Below are positions 1 to 13,700 of a DNA stretch of 64,000 bases, piece by piece. The position numbers and the translations under genes were made by a program. The stretch lies in the NCBI GenBank assembly GCA_021234155.1, contig JAJEKV010000064.1, forward strand, positions 1,738,001 to 1,802,000, written 5' to 3'. Below the pieces are notes generated by a model. It was not told where the DNA came from, made no database searches, and worked only from the letters and a program-made list of their open reading frames with translations. This stretch comes from Isoetes taiwanensis (Eukaryota > Streptophyta > Lycopodiopsida > Isoetales > Isoetaceae). Each line of letters begins with the position of its first letter. Positions within the stretch are counted from its first letter, which is position 1.

Positions 1-200
1 AAAACTAAAAATACAATAAGTTTTTTATATGTGTACTGTACGTACATAACATACACTACGTACTTTACGTATTGTACGCCAAATAAGACAACTGCTATTA
101 AACGTACTTAAAGTACGCAAAACCTTTAAGGCACGAATAACGTACAGTACGTAAGAAGACGTATTGTACCCGAACGGTACACTACGTACGTGACTACACT
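1..200. repeat. GTAC/TACGTA-rich segment
   Basis: The first 200 bases are studded with ACGTAC, TACGTA and GTAC palindromic words. No gene is visible. It may be the edge of a repeat continuing outside the window. Confidence 0.4.
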
Positions 201-416
201 GGTCCTAATCTTCAGTGTGCTAAAGAGTCATGGCAACAGGTCAATTGGAAGAAGGCAGCAAGGAAGAAGTCTGTTATGTCATCTCACGAGGCTATCCTGC
301 CTCGTACTATTCAATGGCATGATAACTTGATGTCTGTTGATGATCATCTCGATCTTGCAGAACATGTTGATTGTGATGAGGCCATTAAACGCCTCAAGGT
401 GGCACAAGGAGTATGA
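201..416 (+). pseudogene. C-terminal coding fragment, probably of a transposon protein
   Basis: A 71-codon open stretch ends at TGA 414-416. It reads like real protein (for example ESWQQVNWKKAARKK and a tail ending EAIKRLKVAQGV), basic first and then acidic. There is no start codon at its left end, and the reading frame runs back into the GTAC-rich repeat. I do not recognise the family. Position in repetitive DNA and lack of an upstream exon suggest the end of a mobile-element protein, but this is inference. Confidence 0.3.
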
Positions 417-1399
417 TTATGTACTGTGTATGGGTGGTTTTGCTTAGTGGACTATCTCGTCCTCTAGGTTTTGAGTCCCATGTCACAAGTCCCTTGTATG
501 TATCTTGATGTTCCTTGATAATAGATTGTCGTCCTTCAAAAAAAAAATAACCAAAGCTGTTTGTGCATGTTACCGCTGCTTTTGCAGCAAGGCACTTATA
601 CTTTACAAAAGTGCTCCACTATACATTTTGTACATTTTTCTTGTGCTCTTTAAGTGGGCTTTATCTGCACATTTTTCTGTCTCAAACATGTGCCCTTTAA
701 ATTGAAGAGCTTATCTACTTGAAATAATTACAAGCATGTCACATATGCCAACGCAGATATCCTTATCATGCTGCTGTTGTTGTAGTCTCCTATCATTGTT
801 GAAAGAAGATGGAAGGTTGCCAAACATTGACAATCCCACCTTTATGTGCTGAAAACAAGCCAGTTTTAGCTATATAGAAAGCAGTAACATCTTTGCCAGT
901 TGACATCGCACTGATCTGCATAAGATTTGGAAGATTGAAGACTCGAACTGTGCCACTGCTATAAGAACATAAGAGACGAGGCACCTGCTGTTGCAAATCC
1001 ATTGATATGGAAAATTTGAGAGGAGTATAGGAGAGCTCAGAATGCGAGCACAATATCTTGGGCACACCATCATCTGTTGTTATCCAAACTTTGATATCAC
1101 CATCTAATGCAGATGAGATGAGGTAAGAGTCCCAAAGTAACAAAGATGATATGGGCTTGGAATGGGTGCCCTCAAGAACACAGATGCACTACCAATCGCA
1201 AGGTTGCCAAATCTTGATGGAATTATCTCGTGATCCAGAACGAACTAAAGAATCAGTATATGTGAGACATGTAACAACTTCTTTGTGCCCTATAAGTATG
1301 GCTTCCAGTCGAAACTCGCGTGTTGCAAGGATGTATTGAAATGCCAATATGTTGCCATCTTCGCATCCAACGAAAAGGAAGTATGGTATATTTAACAAA

Positions 1400-2130
1400 A
1401 TTTAGACTTATTCAAATCTAATAGATGTACTTCAAAGATGCCATGGTATGATTAACAGTATTTTTAACTCTTATTGATTTTAATCATTTGTTTTGTTTAT
1501 CTTTAGATTAAAGGTATCATGGTTGCTAAAGTATAAAATTGCCTTCAAATTTTATTTTCACTTTAATTTAATTAGAATTATATTTTCATTTGAAATAAAC
1601 TCTGTATAATTAAAACATTATTTTTTCAAGATATTTAAAGAAAGTTTTAGATTTAGAACTAATTAAATAATTATTTTTATGTTTAAAAAAAATTGTATAA
1701 TTTATTATTGATTAAGTTTCAATAAATTTTCTTTCATCAATAATAAATTATTCAATAATTATTACTAAAATATTAGCTTTATAATTTAATTGATTTTGGC
1801 CTAAAACTTTTCTTAAAGGTATTTTTAAAAGTATAAAAGTTTGTAAATTGAAAAATTCTCATAATAGTTTTAAGTCAATCGTTTATCGAACCATCCGATT
1901 TCATTGCCAAATTTTAAATTTGTTAAATCACTAAAAATTAAAATTTTATATTCTTGAAATGTCTAATTCTAAATAGGATCAATTAAAAATCAATTTTATA
2001 CTTTGATAACCATTAAGCTCTTAACTTAAAGATAAACTTATATAATTAAAACTCATAAAAATTATAACATTCAGAAAGAATTAAATATAATATATATATT
2101 CTTATAATGGAGTCCTTGAAGTATTATCTA
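1400..2130. other. AT-rich interruption of the WD40 gene
   Basis: Very AT-rich DNA separating two WD40 coding blocks. It sits where an intron would be expected, but the flanking coding edges lack clear splice sites. No gene is seen inside. Confidence 0.4.
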
Positions 2131-2694
2131 TTAAATCTGAATGTCCAAGTTTTGTTGAATATGCCATAAGTCTTTCAAGTGGCCTAGAGCCATGACTTGA
2201 CCATGTGGAGAAACATCAATAGGGAACGGAGTAGATGTGGTAGAACTGGAAACTATAACCTGATTTGTAAGACCCACAAAGAAGAAGAGTGGAGTGACTA
2301 ACATTGATCCAATTCTCGAGCCCATTGCAAAGGTTCGAGTGCAAGCACCAGAATTGCAGTTCCATACTTTGAGATTCCCTTCTGAATCAGCAGTGTAGAG
2401 CTCCGAGAAGTGCGAGCAGAGAAGAATGTCATTGAGAAGAAGGCCCTTGAGTAGCAAGAGTGGCAATCAGGGTAGACTTGGCAACTTGCTCTTCAACTTG
2501 TTTAACATCCTGCACCTCAGCTTTCTCAACTTGTTGCTCAACATCTTTGATCTCAGTCTTCTCGATTCGTTCTGTAATCTGCTCCACATCAATATCCATG
2601 TTGCTAATGTCTGTTAAGCATCTCTTTTCCAGAATTGTACACATCTCTTTCTTGGGGCCCTCTATAAACGTGTTCTTCTTCTGCCTAAATTCCA

Positions 2695-2781
2695 TCTCTT
2701 TCTCTTTCTCTTTCTCTTTCTCTTTCTCTTTCTCTTTCTCTTTCTCTTTCTCTTTCTCTTTCTCTTTCTCTTTCTCTTTCT
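2695..2781. repeat. (TCTCTT)n microsatellite encoding (KE)n
   Basis: About 14 perfect copies of the hexanucleotide TCTCTT. Read on the minus strand they encode alternating Lys-Glu inside the open frame 2884-2429. Confidence 0.9.
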
Positions 2782-2954
2782 GGTCAAACTTCCTTCTTAC
2801 ATTCTGCCCAAATTCACTTCTTACATATTTTTGTGTTATGTGCCAAGAACGAGATTGTGGAACTCTGCCATGCTTGCCCTTCATCCATCCATGACCATAT
2901 CCATGCTCTGGGAAAACCAGTCTGCTCTAAATGCTCGCTGCCATTCTTCTAACA

Positions 2955-4866
2955 AAGACAATGTAAAGACAAGGTTTATGACCTATTACATGAAAGGTTT
3001 AAAGAAATGGGCAGAAAAGGGAAACATGAGAGCACAAGGGCAAGCAGGATTCAGGCCGGAACACTCAACCACCGACCACCTAGTAACCCTTCGGATATTA
3101 ATAGAACAGAACAAAGCACAGGGAAGAAAGATCATCTGCTGCTTTGTAGATTTCAGGAAAGCGTTTGACACAGTCCCGAGGGAGAAGCTATTACAAAGGT
3201 TGATGGACATGCAAGCCCCAAGAAACATGGTAGGATCGATTGCAAGGCTATACCATAGGGTATATGCCAAGATAGAACAAGAAGGACAGCCAATAAACTG
3301 TGACACAGGCGTTAAACAGGATTGCCCGCTATCACCAACTCTATTTGGGATATACATAGATGCTTTGCAGGGCTACATAGCAGAACAGCAAGGGGAAGAA
3401 CACGCCCCTACGTTATGCTATACGCTGATGATCTGAGCATGATGGCCACAAAAAATAAGGGGATGCACAAACTGCTAAAAATTCTAGAGCAATTCTGTGA
3501 AGAAACTGGGCTGACGGTAAATCTAGCAAAAACTAAGATAGTCATCTTTGGTCATAAGAACAGACATAGACCCTTCAGATATAAGTAAAAAGAAATAGAG
3601 GAAGCAACGGAATACAGATATCTAGGGTACGACGCGCATGGCACAGGGAAGTGGGCCAAGGGTGCAAACACAAGGTTCCAATCAGCTATAGGGAGTTATT
3701 TCAATATGAAGAATTTCTGCAACAAAAGCAGAATAATTGACTGGGACATCAAATGTTACTTATTCAGTGCAGTAGTAGCCACTACTCAATTATATGGGGC
3801 AGAAGCTTGGGGGCCAGGCCTAACAGACAGAAAATGGAAAAAACAGGAAGGAATCCTTAGGCAGTGGCACAGACAGGAATTTAAAGTACGGACAAATACG
3901 CCACTAACAATCATGGTCCTCGAAACAGGGCAAAAACCAATGGAGGTGAGAGCATGGGAGAGAACCATAAGGTACCTGATTAGGGACAAAGCAGGAGACC
4001 TTCAAGGGAAATTGTCTAGTATTGCAATCACCGAGTCAGCAAAATCACACATTCTCATAGGCAGCGGATGGTTTAAAGATGTGGCAAATTGGACCAGAGA
4101 GATGGGATTAAACCTGAGTGACTTCATAAATGAAGGGCAGTGGAATGAGGAGTGGGCAGACAGAGCCACAAGAGCATGGCTTCAAAAACACACAGGACCC
4201 AAGACAACCTGGCTCATGACAGTTTTTAACCCAGATCCGCAAGTAGGACACCAGATGTATCGGGACAACATACTGGGAAAAACCAGAAGAGATATCTTGG
4301 CTAGATTCATGATGGAAAGTCATGATCTGAGAATCGAAAAAGATAGGTGGAGAGGAATAGACAAGGAGGATCGGATATGCAGAATCTGTGACAATGGGAG
4401 AGTAGAGGATGAGAACCACATGATTAACGATTGCCCGATATAGGGAGACATCAGAGACAGGTACAGAAATATAAGATGGGGGGAACCGGTATACATTCTG
4501 ATGACAATAACAGAATCACTTCGAGATTTGGCAGACGCGATCCGATCCGCAGAATGATGACCGCATTAATGTAGAAGTACACAATGAAAGAGGGTTTGTA
4601 ATATGATCCGCACAAAAGCGGATCATAAACCCCATACAAATTGTTCAGTTAAAAGCTGATTGATAACGACGCATCACTGCAGGGCAAGGAAGCCGAAGTA
4701 AAGCGGGATGCTGGTAATAATAGAAAAAAGTCAGCCTTCAGAAAAGGCTACATCATAACAACGTGATGTGCTAGTAGCGCCCTTTTAGGGAGCTCGCCCA
4801 TGCTACACAAGTCCAGGGGCCTCAGGGCACGAGGGACATTAGTGTATATTCTATTCTATTCTATTA
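2955..4866 (+). mobile_element. 5'-truncated LINE with (TTCTA)n tail
   Basis: A non-LTR retrotransposon remnant containing RT, connection and C-terminal zinc-knuckle regions, followed by about 420 bp of 3' UTR. It ends in a short TTCTA tandem run (about 4848-4866) instead of poly(A). ORF1 and endonuclease are missing, as is usual for 5'-truncated LINE insertions. It starts just upstream, on the opposite strand, of the truncated WD40 gene, so the insertion may have removed or displaced that gene's 5' part. The 5' boundary is approximate and no target-site duplication was identified. Confidence 0.75.
2985..4443 (+). pseudogene. LINE reverse transcriptase, frameshifted
   Basis: Reverse transcriptase of a non-LTR retrotransposon. 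Visible motifs in order: GQAGFRPEHSTTDH, CCFVDFRKAFDTVPREK, GVKQDCPLSPTLFGIYID, then after a frameshift near 3405 the catalytic block VMLYADDLSMMA, then EYRYLGYD. The C-terminus carries a CCHC knuckle (CRICDNGRVEDENH then five residues to C) typical of LINE ORF2 proteins. Besides the frameshift there is an in-frame TAA at 3586-3588. The catalytic YADD is intact, but the gene cannot make a full protein. The RT and zinc-knuckle wording resembles the longer LINE at 29120-33969, so both probably belong to one clade. Confidence 0.85.
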
Positions 4867-7600
4867 CTTACATTTATATATGCGCTCCAGTCATCTAGAA
4901 ATCGCAAACTTTCGGACTCCAAAATGCAACAAAATGTTGATTTAGGGCAAAATGTGCTAATTATACCAGGGCCATCCACGCAAATATATTCGATCGATGC
5001 AAGGATATCTGTGGAAATATCCATGAGCAGATGAGAAAGACCATTTTGAGCAGATGGAAAACTACCGAACCGGCTAACTATTTCGTGGTTTGAATGAATG
5101 CCGGAATCATGTGTTTTGCACTATCATGTTCACTGCTTGGAATTTTGAGCGCACAAGTTCTTCTTCAAAATCTGGGCCTTGATTATCAAATATTTTGAAC
5201 TGGCTCAGTATGACTTTCAAGGGGGTCTCAGTACTAAAGGGATATTGTTCAAAGGATTTTGACTGATAATTTTTGCTCTAACTGAATCTCTAATGCATCT
5301 TTTTTTTTGTCATATGATCTCAGAGTTCTAGTTAGTTTACGCGATTCTAGGGCTAGAGCTAGCTCATCTTATCTGGTGAAGTTTGCTTACTAACTAATAG
5401 GGGCATCATTATTGCCTTCATAGTTAATGTGGTACTTTGGGTGGCATGCAATTTTAGTGGCTAACTAAAAGAAGTCCTTCAATCTGGAGTGGCTTTAATG
5501 GCATTGTTCCGTCACGGGAATGTGAGCGTGTCATACCACAAAGAATTGGATGGCAAATTTAGGGATTCTACAGCTACTTCAGGCGTTAGTGATTGGATGC
5601 AAAGGTTTTACTTCCCATAGATGAAGTTGATAGCGGGGATCATAGTCTTGATAATTGAGTGTCTTGGGTTTTTTAGTGTTTGGATATATGGAAACATGGA
5701 ATAAAATAATGGCTAGCCAAATGGCTATTTTGTAGCATTTTTGTGATAAACAAGGGCAAAAATAAATGGGAAAAAAAATGCCCAAAAAAAGAAAATTTTA
5801 GCCCACTTATTTTGCCACCCAAATGAGCTTCTAGGTGGAATAGCCAAACCTCCATCTCTAGACAGCTCCACCACGACATTGATTAGCTGAACCTATGAAA
5901 GAGCGAGCTTGGAAAAATGGATGGATTAGCCTAAAAGATGATATCGGGATCCATACGAAGTTGAATCATTAGAGGATGATCACATCTCGAAGGAACAATG
6001 TAATTTTTTTTTTTAGTTTTGAACATATTCATGCATGTTTATATCTTAATCTATGTCTTTGTTGCTTCTTTGTATCAAGGAAGTTATACAATAATGATTA
6101 TAATTCCGTCATTTATCTTGCATTATGTTGATTGTCATTTACTTTATCTATATTGAATCAAATTTAATAACAATAAGTTCAATATCTTTGTCAAATGAGG
6201 TAGAAACTGGAACAACAAGCTAAGAAGAAAAAAGAAATGAAACCCCTACCCGTGTGGACATCTCTGGTAATCATTCTTCTTGTTTGTCATGATATGTGAT
6301 AGTGATATTCCCTTTAACATTTGATCTCATACCTTTTCAAGCCAAAAGATTGCAATGAGTCATAAGCAATATAAAGAACATAATGTAAAGGCTAAAAAGG
6401 CAACTGTTTTCCCACCAAGCCTATAAAAGAACAAGAAGAGGAGTTTAAGTTTTTTCTCGGCACCAGATGGACATACAAAACATATACGACAAATCCTGTG
6501 AAATAACGTCCCCTTTTCTCTCCCTCTTTTTCCCTAGCATATGGTCATATGAGGGGCGATAGAGAGCATGACTTTGCATGCCATAAATAGGCTAGAACAT
6601 AAATTAATAGTCGCTAAAATTAATTTAAGAGTATTCATTTAGAAAATAATAGGCAAACCATATTATGCCACTATACATCATGCGTCACAAATCATTTTGC
6701 TAGACATTATTCATTATATATCATTTATTGTTCAAAATATAATTTATAATCTCATCGATACCTTCACAAAATGATACACAACTCATGTTAAAAATGCCAT
6801 AAAATTTTCAGTTGTGATATAACAATTATTGTAGGCAAATGTTATAGCATTCAATGGTTCAAATACATTTGAAGCATATTCTAAAAAACTAACATTTAAT
6901 ATTGACGTATTATGGCCATGAAACTAAAACTGGAAGCCATCTTTTGCAATCATATTAGAACTTGTTAAAATCCATTTAATTTAATTCAATTCTGTAGCTA
7001 AGGCAAAATAGCAAATGCCAAATGAACTCTTCGACCACAATTCAATTTTTGTCTTTGTTATCTTCTCTATTTACCTTTTCTTAACCATGAAGAACAAAAC
7101 CCTCTTCCCCAAAGATCCAAAAGAAGAAGAAACATCATTATTAAGGTAATTACACAAGTTTCTCTTGTGGTGCATATGACTTTTTAGGGGCTATAGTAGT
7201 GCAGGCTGAGCCATTCTCTAGTGGCTATAGTGGTACATGTTCGGTCCCACAGACTGTATGGTCTCCCATGGAGGATAACGGCCAATTCAATTCAATTCAT
7301 TACTTGGAAAAATTTAATATATTTGCATTGCAATTCAGTTTTTTGGGTTGCCCCTAGGGGGGGCAAACCCTCGTTTGTATGGGGTTGTGGCATATCCTGA
7401 GTATATCTTTGGAATATACTCGAAATATGTTGATGACTACTAAAACCGATTATAGGTCAGTAATGCCGTGTAGCTTTTGTCGCTAAAACAAACCACTCCG
7501 CGAAAAACCTAACCTGACACCTATTAAATGGCATAAAGCTTCATCGCCAAAGCTTTGTTCCCGCTTTTGTTGGATTATTGCAGTTCGTGTAGGTTATGCG
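4867..7600. other. Intergenic, no gene recognised
   Basis: AT-rich sequence with short poly-T runs and no convincing exon, RNA gene or transposon terminus. Short open frames around 5579-5879 on the minus strand look accidental. Confidence 0.5.
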
Positions 7601-7609
7601 GAGCTAAAT

Positions 7610-8460
7610 GTGGTTCTAACAAAATCAAGAACTTCGGTTGATAAATTGCGCGGGTTATCGAAAAATTCTTCCTCGGCAAGTTCATGGCAAAGAGTCGCAA
7701 GATTTATGTCAAAACCGCTTTTGCAAGATGCAGATCCAGTTTTATATTCGTTAGGGTATGGAGCTCATGGATATTTGGAAGTCCGGTTGTTTCCATGGGA
7801 ACGTAGCCTAAATCCTGCAGCAACATGACCCCTGCACCTAGGCAATAGTGGTGGAGGCACAACCGCTAGTGGCAGCTCCATTTCCGACACCATTGATAGG
7901 GAAGCCATTTCTACACCTCCGGCCCCTGTTTTAATTCATCCTCCAATTTCTGAAAGCTCCCGAGCTCATGTATTAGCACCTCCACAACCCTGGATTGTGT
8001 GTTGAGTCTTCAAAACCTGCAAAAGACCCCACTTTCTCTCAATAATATGTCCTGCCTTCACCGATTTGATCTTTGAAGAGTCCCGAGCATTGTTTCTGAC
8101 AGAGCCATTCTTGCCATAGCCGTTCTTGAAGGGCATAGCAGTCGTTCTTCCCATAATCGTTCTTGAAGGGTAGAGCAGAGCGGTTATGCCATCGCCGTTC
8201 TGCCAAAACAATGGAAAAACTTCGGCTTTTTTTTATCTCTTATGGAGTCGACTTTCTTTATCTCTTTGAAGAGTCCGCGAAGATTGTTTTCGGCGTAGCC
8301 GTTCTTGCCATAGCCGTTCTTGTGAAGGGCATAACAGAGCCGTTCTTCCATAGTCGTTCTTGAAAAACAAAATCAAGAACTCGTTGATAAATTGGGTTAT
8401 CGAAAAATTCTTCCTCGGCAAGTTCATGGCAAAGAGTCGCAAGATTTATGTCAAATTTGA
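7610..8460 (+). repeat. Two nested sets of direct repeats around an exon
   Basis: A roughly 95-bp block (about 7616-7716) recurs at about 8368-8455. Both copies encode VIEKFFLGKFMAKSRKIYVK in one frame. Between them lies a second, imperfect pair of about 100-bp units (about 8075-8172 and 8266-8366) rich in GCCGTTCTTG and GAAGGGCATA. The second copy of the 95-bp block runs into the putative exon ending at 8596, so the exon's 5' part has been locally duplicated. Confidence 0.75.
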
Positions 8461-10749
8461 AGAGAGAGGAAAAACAAGTATGCTTGGAATTGTAATGCTC
8501 CCCACTTTTGCATCTATTGGGGTTTTTCTCGCTCTGTTAGCCTTGCAAGGCTATTCAACCACCGACTCAAATCGACTTTTTCGAGATTCTTGGCCCGTAA
8601 GTTTTTGAATGCTCGGTTTAAACTTTGTGGACCGAAATAAAAGTATCTTATATATGTAGAATGCATGGAAGATGTGCACCTTTTAGCAACTTTTGAACGT
8701 TTCACAGATCATAAATGCGGCAATGTTAATGCCATTCCATGAAAGGCGTTTACTTAAGATGCATTTGATCAATAGCTTTACCACTAAATAACGTACCTAC
8801 TTTTAGCCTACATAAAACGTTTGACAAGATAGATAGCAAGGGCTACCTTTTGAGATTTATTGGATCAGTTGTCATGAAGTTACATATGTGCTATAGTGGA
8901 TTAAACGTCATGATTTTGGACACTATGCTTTCTGTTTAAATTCCCTTTCATTCAGGAAAAAGGAATTTGATATAGATATCAAAGATTTGGAGAAACGCTA
9001 TAAGGATCTGCAGAAGAAACTTCCCATTTCCAAGGTGCTTCCCATTTTTATTTCCTCTCTGTTAGCATGTAGTATTTTCATGGCAGTGCTTATGATTACG
9101 TTTGTGCTTGCCATTATTAAGGTGATAATTTTATGTGTAGAGAGAATCAGTCTGCGCATGTTATCAGGGCATATCAGACACTATTAAAGCCTCTGTCCAG
9201 AGCTACATATCTGGTACACCTTTGTTGGTCTATTTTCAGATATTTTAGAGTAAATATAGTAGATGAGTGGACATAGTTATTGTTTATGGCACTGCGTTAT
9301 ATTGATCTATGTAATACCACGGGCATATTAAATTGTGGTCTCTAGCTTTGCGCCTTACATCAGTATCATAGTTTGTTGCAGCTGGAGCTTCATGGATGTG
9401 ACCTGGAAGGAGAGGGAAGTGTCGATGATCCAGAGTTACTGATGGAGGTATGCTACCCTTGCCTCTCCAGGTATCACAATCAGAGGTGCTCCATTGTCTT
9501 CCCAACTTGCCGTTAAGAAGGTTCTATAAACTTTTTCTCTTGAAAAAATGCGGGGATCATGAGTACGTGGCTTATTTAGGCTACCTTGATTTGATGTAGC
9601 CATGTCATTTGGAGAGACTGTCAAATATTTCTGAGGCCATCACAGAAAAGCTCACCATCTGTGCATGTGCTACAGTTATTTTTACTGCAGATTTAGATGG
9701 ACTATGGACAGTAGTGGACTATGTGGAGATTGAAGATGGATTCTGCTTAGGACAAAACATTATGTGAAAGTTCAGAAAGTTATGCTAACATTCAAAGTCT
9801 TAAAACGTTGCAAGTTTGATGGAAAGAATAGTGAAAGATTTCACAACAGGTACAGGTTACAGGAACTGGACCATAGCAGTTATAAAAGATCGAAAAACAA
9901 ACGTACAAGTTCACTTTTTTATCAGAGGATTATCCAAGTATACAAAACAGTTCACAAAATATTGGCTTTTACCCTGATTTAAATGTGGTAATTCAGCATG
10001 GATCAAGTATGTTCTACAATTGAGATTTGGCTCTTTTGTTTTGGGAACAACAGATATCTATAAAATTTGTGAAGGTTCAGGCAAGGAGCAAATTTTACCA
10101 TTAATTTGTCACAAATTTAATAAAACCTTTACAAATAACGGAAGGCTTTTCAAAGTCACAATTTGCTATTAAAATATATTTTAAACAATGGACAAAATGA
10201 CACATTCTTTGTCTAGATATTTTGTGCAACCTTTCTAAATTTAATTTAGACAATGAATTTGTCGGTTATGTAATATGTAAATCACTGACCTTTCTAAGCT
10301 TAACTTAACCAAATAATTTGTCAAGTTAAGAGCCAATGTATTTGGCCAATTTGTGTAGTATGTAAATTCTTTACACATCAATGTGAATTAGATGTTACAA
10401 CATGTGATTGCATTGTTAGAATATTTACTTTAAACATTGTAAATAGCATGTGTACAATTCAATATTTCTATTTCCAACTCAATCCCCAGTTGAAGAATCC
10501 AGATCTTATATATCCAAGTGAGAGGCTGAAGCTATGTAATTAACATATCTTGAGCTGCATCAAAATGATTCTATGGAAAAGCTCAACATGTGTTTTCAGT
10601 AACACATGCTTGCAAGAATATAGTAGTATATATGTTTACATAATGAAGTAATCCAGTCATGCCAAAATATGACTTTGAACTATGATTTAAGCCACTTCAC
10701 CCTCTGGCCATGGAGGGCAACCCTCCGTGCGCAGCACCTTGTTTCTTTT

Positions 10750-10787
<38 letters not shown>

Positions 10788-13700
10788 CTTTTTTCTTCTT
10801 TCTTCTTTTTAGCGCAACAGCTTAACCCTGGGTGTCATGTTACCTTGAAGCCTAGCCTATCCACGTGTCCTAAAAAATGATATGGACACTTTCGTAGCCA
10901 TTAGATCTTGATCTAAGAAAATAGACGATCCATGAAAATAAACAAACGAGACTGTTGGGGACTGCCGCCATTGTGGATTCTTGCTTCAAACCCTCTCCTT
11001 GTGGATTTTGAAACCATTCTGACATGCGTTTGAATTAATGTATGAGGCATTTCGATTTGTTGGAGCCTAAGCTCTGGTATTTTTTTTTATTCAGCCTACA
11101 TGATCTCAAAATATCTTGTTCGACCCTCTTCTGATTTTATATTGTTTTTTTTTTTCCGAGGAAAGATGGCTTTGGATAATGTTTAGACTAGAGCATTTTC
11201 AACCCGGCGTCCTGACTGGTTCTTATTTTGTTTGTATTGTCTGTAGCATCACTTGACTAACTTGATTTTATCTTTTGCAGTCTAGGTCTCGAATAGAAAG
11301 GACATGATCGGGAGCAGTGGAAAGACCGTTCATTGAAGAAAGAGGGCTAGAAGAGGTTGGTGACAGGTCAGCGCGTAACAAATTTCTATTCTCTTCAAGT
11401 TGCTCTCTCGGCTTAGAACACGTGGACCTTGCTCCGCACATTGTTCCCAGTAGGTGGTCCGTGTGCGAGGATGATGTAGCCTTTGTGATAGCTTGACCAT
11501 CATGGTCTCTTCAACCAGTGTAAAGTACAATGTACTGAAATTATTTATGAATAAAAATTCAGGGCAGATTAGCACTTTTTGTTTACAGATAGATAGCATT
11601 TTCATTGTGTGCTCTTTACGTTCTCGACGTAATTTTCCTTTTAATACTTTTTTTCACACAGGAAAAAAGGCATCTTCTAAAGCAATAAAGGGGTTTCAAA
11701 AGTTTCGCATGTCCTTTTTGTGTAAAATAACAAAGTTCCAAAAAAAAAGGCATCTGATCCACTTTAATTAAATGGTAGTTACCTTCTTTTGCCAGACATG
11801 GATATTGCTCAACACTTTGGGATCGACGAGGACGTGAGCACATCTTGGTTATATTTTGATTCCATGGATGAGGGGGCCCGTGGAGAGCGCCCTAGCATTG
11901 TGTAGTTGAACAGGTAAGCTGACCACCCGCTTGCGCTTGAATTTTGAGGGGGAGGGGGGGTCTTAGTGCTTGCTCAACATGCAGGATGTATAGGCTTTAC
12001 ATGTAGATTAGAGGAGCACCCGGTGATGTGCGAGGGGGTTGTGCCCCCCTCTTCATTCGTGATATGGACGTGCCACGTCAGAGGAATTCAGATAGTTGTG
12101 GTGTGCACGTGGCTTTGTTGATGCGCATGCAGGCGGATGCTCTCTTTTTGACTGCCTAGCCTTCTTCCCAACTTTCTTTTAGCGCAAAAGACGATAAGTG
12201 GCCTGGCCTCTTATCTCGAAGGCTAGCTATCCACGTGTCAAAAAATCTGAGTGGTTATGGTTTAGCGGTCCTTCAAAATTCGATGGCCGTTCTGGACGTT
12301 CGAGTAGGTTAGAGCAGAAGATGCTCCACAAAGGTATGGATCCACGCCTTATGATGCTCCACAAAAATAAATCAGGGTTTTGTTAGCTCTATTTATTGTA
12401 ACTCTATTTCAGCCTTAATTAAGATCATATTCAAGATCATAGTTCCCGGCATCACAGGATAATTTGAGTTGGATTGGCTTAAACCATTTGATCATGATCT
12501 AAAATAGACTGTTTTCAAAATTCAATGGCCGTTTTGGACCGTCGCCTAGGTTAGATCAGAAGTTGCTCCACAGAGGTATGGATCGTCGTCTATGGTTAGG
12601 TCAGAAGATGCTCCACAAAGGCAAATTAGGGTTTTTATAGCTCCTATTTATCGTAGCTTTACCCAGCCTTAATTAAGATCATTTCTTTAGTAAAAACCTC
12701 TGCATGACATGATTAAAAGTTTTATTTGATGAACAGGGCCTGAGTGATAATTTCTCTGGTGCTAGCCTTTATATGGCAATTATACAGTCTATGGCTTTTA
12801 ATGTCAACACAAAGGTATGCCAGTCTGTATGTCTCTTAAGTTGCCGGCTGCCTTCAATGCATCAAATTATAAGCGGCGATTTGAACTCAATGCATCAGCA
12901 TATGGCTATGATTCTTTTACAATAATTATTGGAATTCGAAAGACCAAAACGTCTTCCTTTGCTATATGTAGGACAATAATGGTAGGTAATCCACATTTTG
13001 ATCTACATACCTTGCTGCTGATGTGTTGCAGAACCAAAAATTCTATATGAAAATGCAGCATTCTGTACCTCTAATGTGGCCACTTCGCTCCTTCAGCCTG
13101 CCATTTCTTTCCTAGGTTTATCTTAATCAATTATTATCAGCACATAATGTTGCAAACTGGTAAAGAACGTATATGTGCTGGCACAAGGTCAATTCTTGGT
13201 TCGTTTTTGAGGTTATGACTGCATATTGCTTTGGAAGCCCTCTATCTTCTCTTGGATTATAGGGTCTGTGATTATACTCAGTATAATAGGATACCTCTGC
13301 ATAGACATCCTCTAAACTAGTGGCTAGACATAGGCATCCTCTAAACTAGTGGCTAGATGGAGTATTATAGTTTGGCAGCTTCCCAATTCCAGGCAATTGC
13401 ATAAGAATATATTTGTCATGTTTACGGCTGTGCATATGCTCAGTATAATAGGATACCTCTGCATAGGGATGCTCTAAACTGTTGACTAAGCTTCCCACGG
13501 AGTATGGATGCAATAGAATTGACAATTCCTCTTTGGAACAGTTAACTATCCATTTGGCGTTATTTAATTTGTTTGTTTGAAATTATTTTCTCGGTTTAGG
13601 CTTAGCGTGATTTAGCTGAATTATGTTGAAAATTAGTTGCTTGTGTCCTTTCAACAAAGTCTCGTCTCGTCGCTTCCAACTTCAAGAAAGTCCTGTAGTG

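Larger units (their letters stand above)
793..2884 (-). pseudogene. Decayed CCCH zinc finger/WD40 (ZFWD-type) gene
   Basis: The C-terminal WD40 repeats of a plant ZFWD-family protein are recognisable. The part from 2466 down to 2131 carries LYTADSEGNLKVWNC and FFFVGLTNQV. The part from 1398 down to 793 carries FLFVGCEDGNILAFQY, SRDNSIKIW, LLLWDSYLISSALDG and LLCSYSSGTVRVFNLP, in the family's order. A TAG at 1189-1191 interrupts the last repeats in frame, where homologues have a sense codon after the tryptophan; the same frame stays open to the TGA at 793. The two coding blocks are separated by about 730 bp of AT-rich DNA with no convincing GT donor or AG acceptor at the edges, so this may be an insertion rather than an intron. 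Upstream, a Lys/Glu-rich frame (2884-2429) is out of phase with the WD40 frame. The N-terminal CCCH fingers were not found; a LINE begins where they should be. I infer a pseudogene. The family call rests on motif order. Confidence 0.7.
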
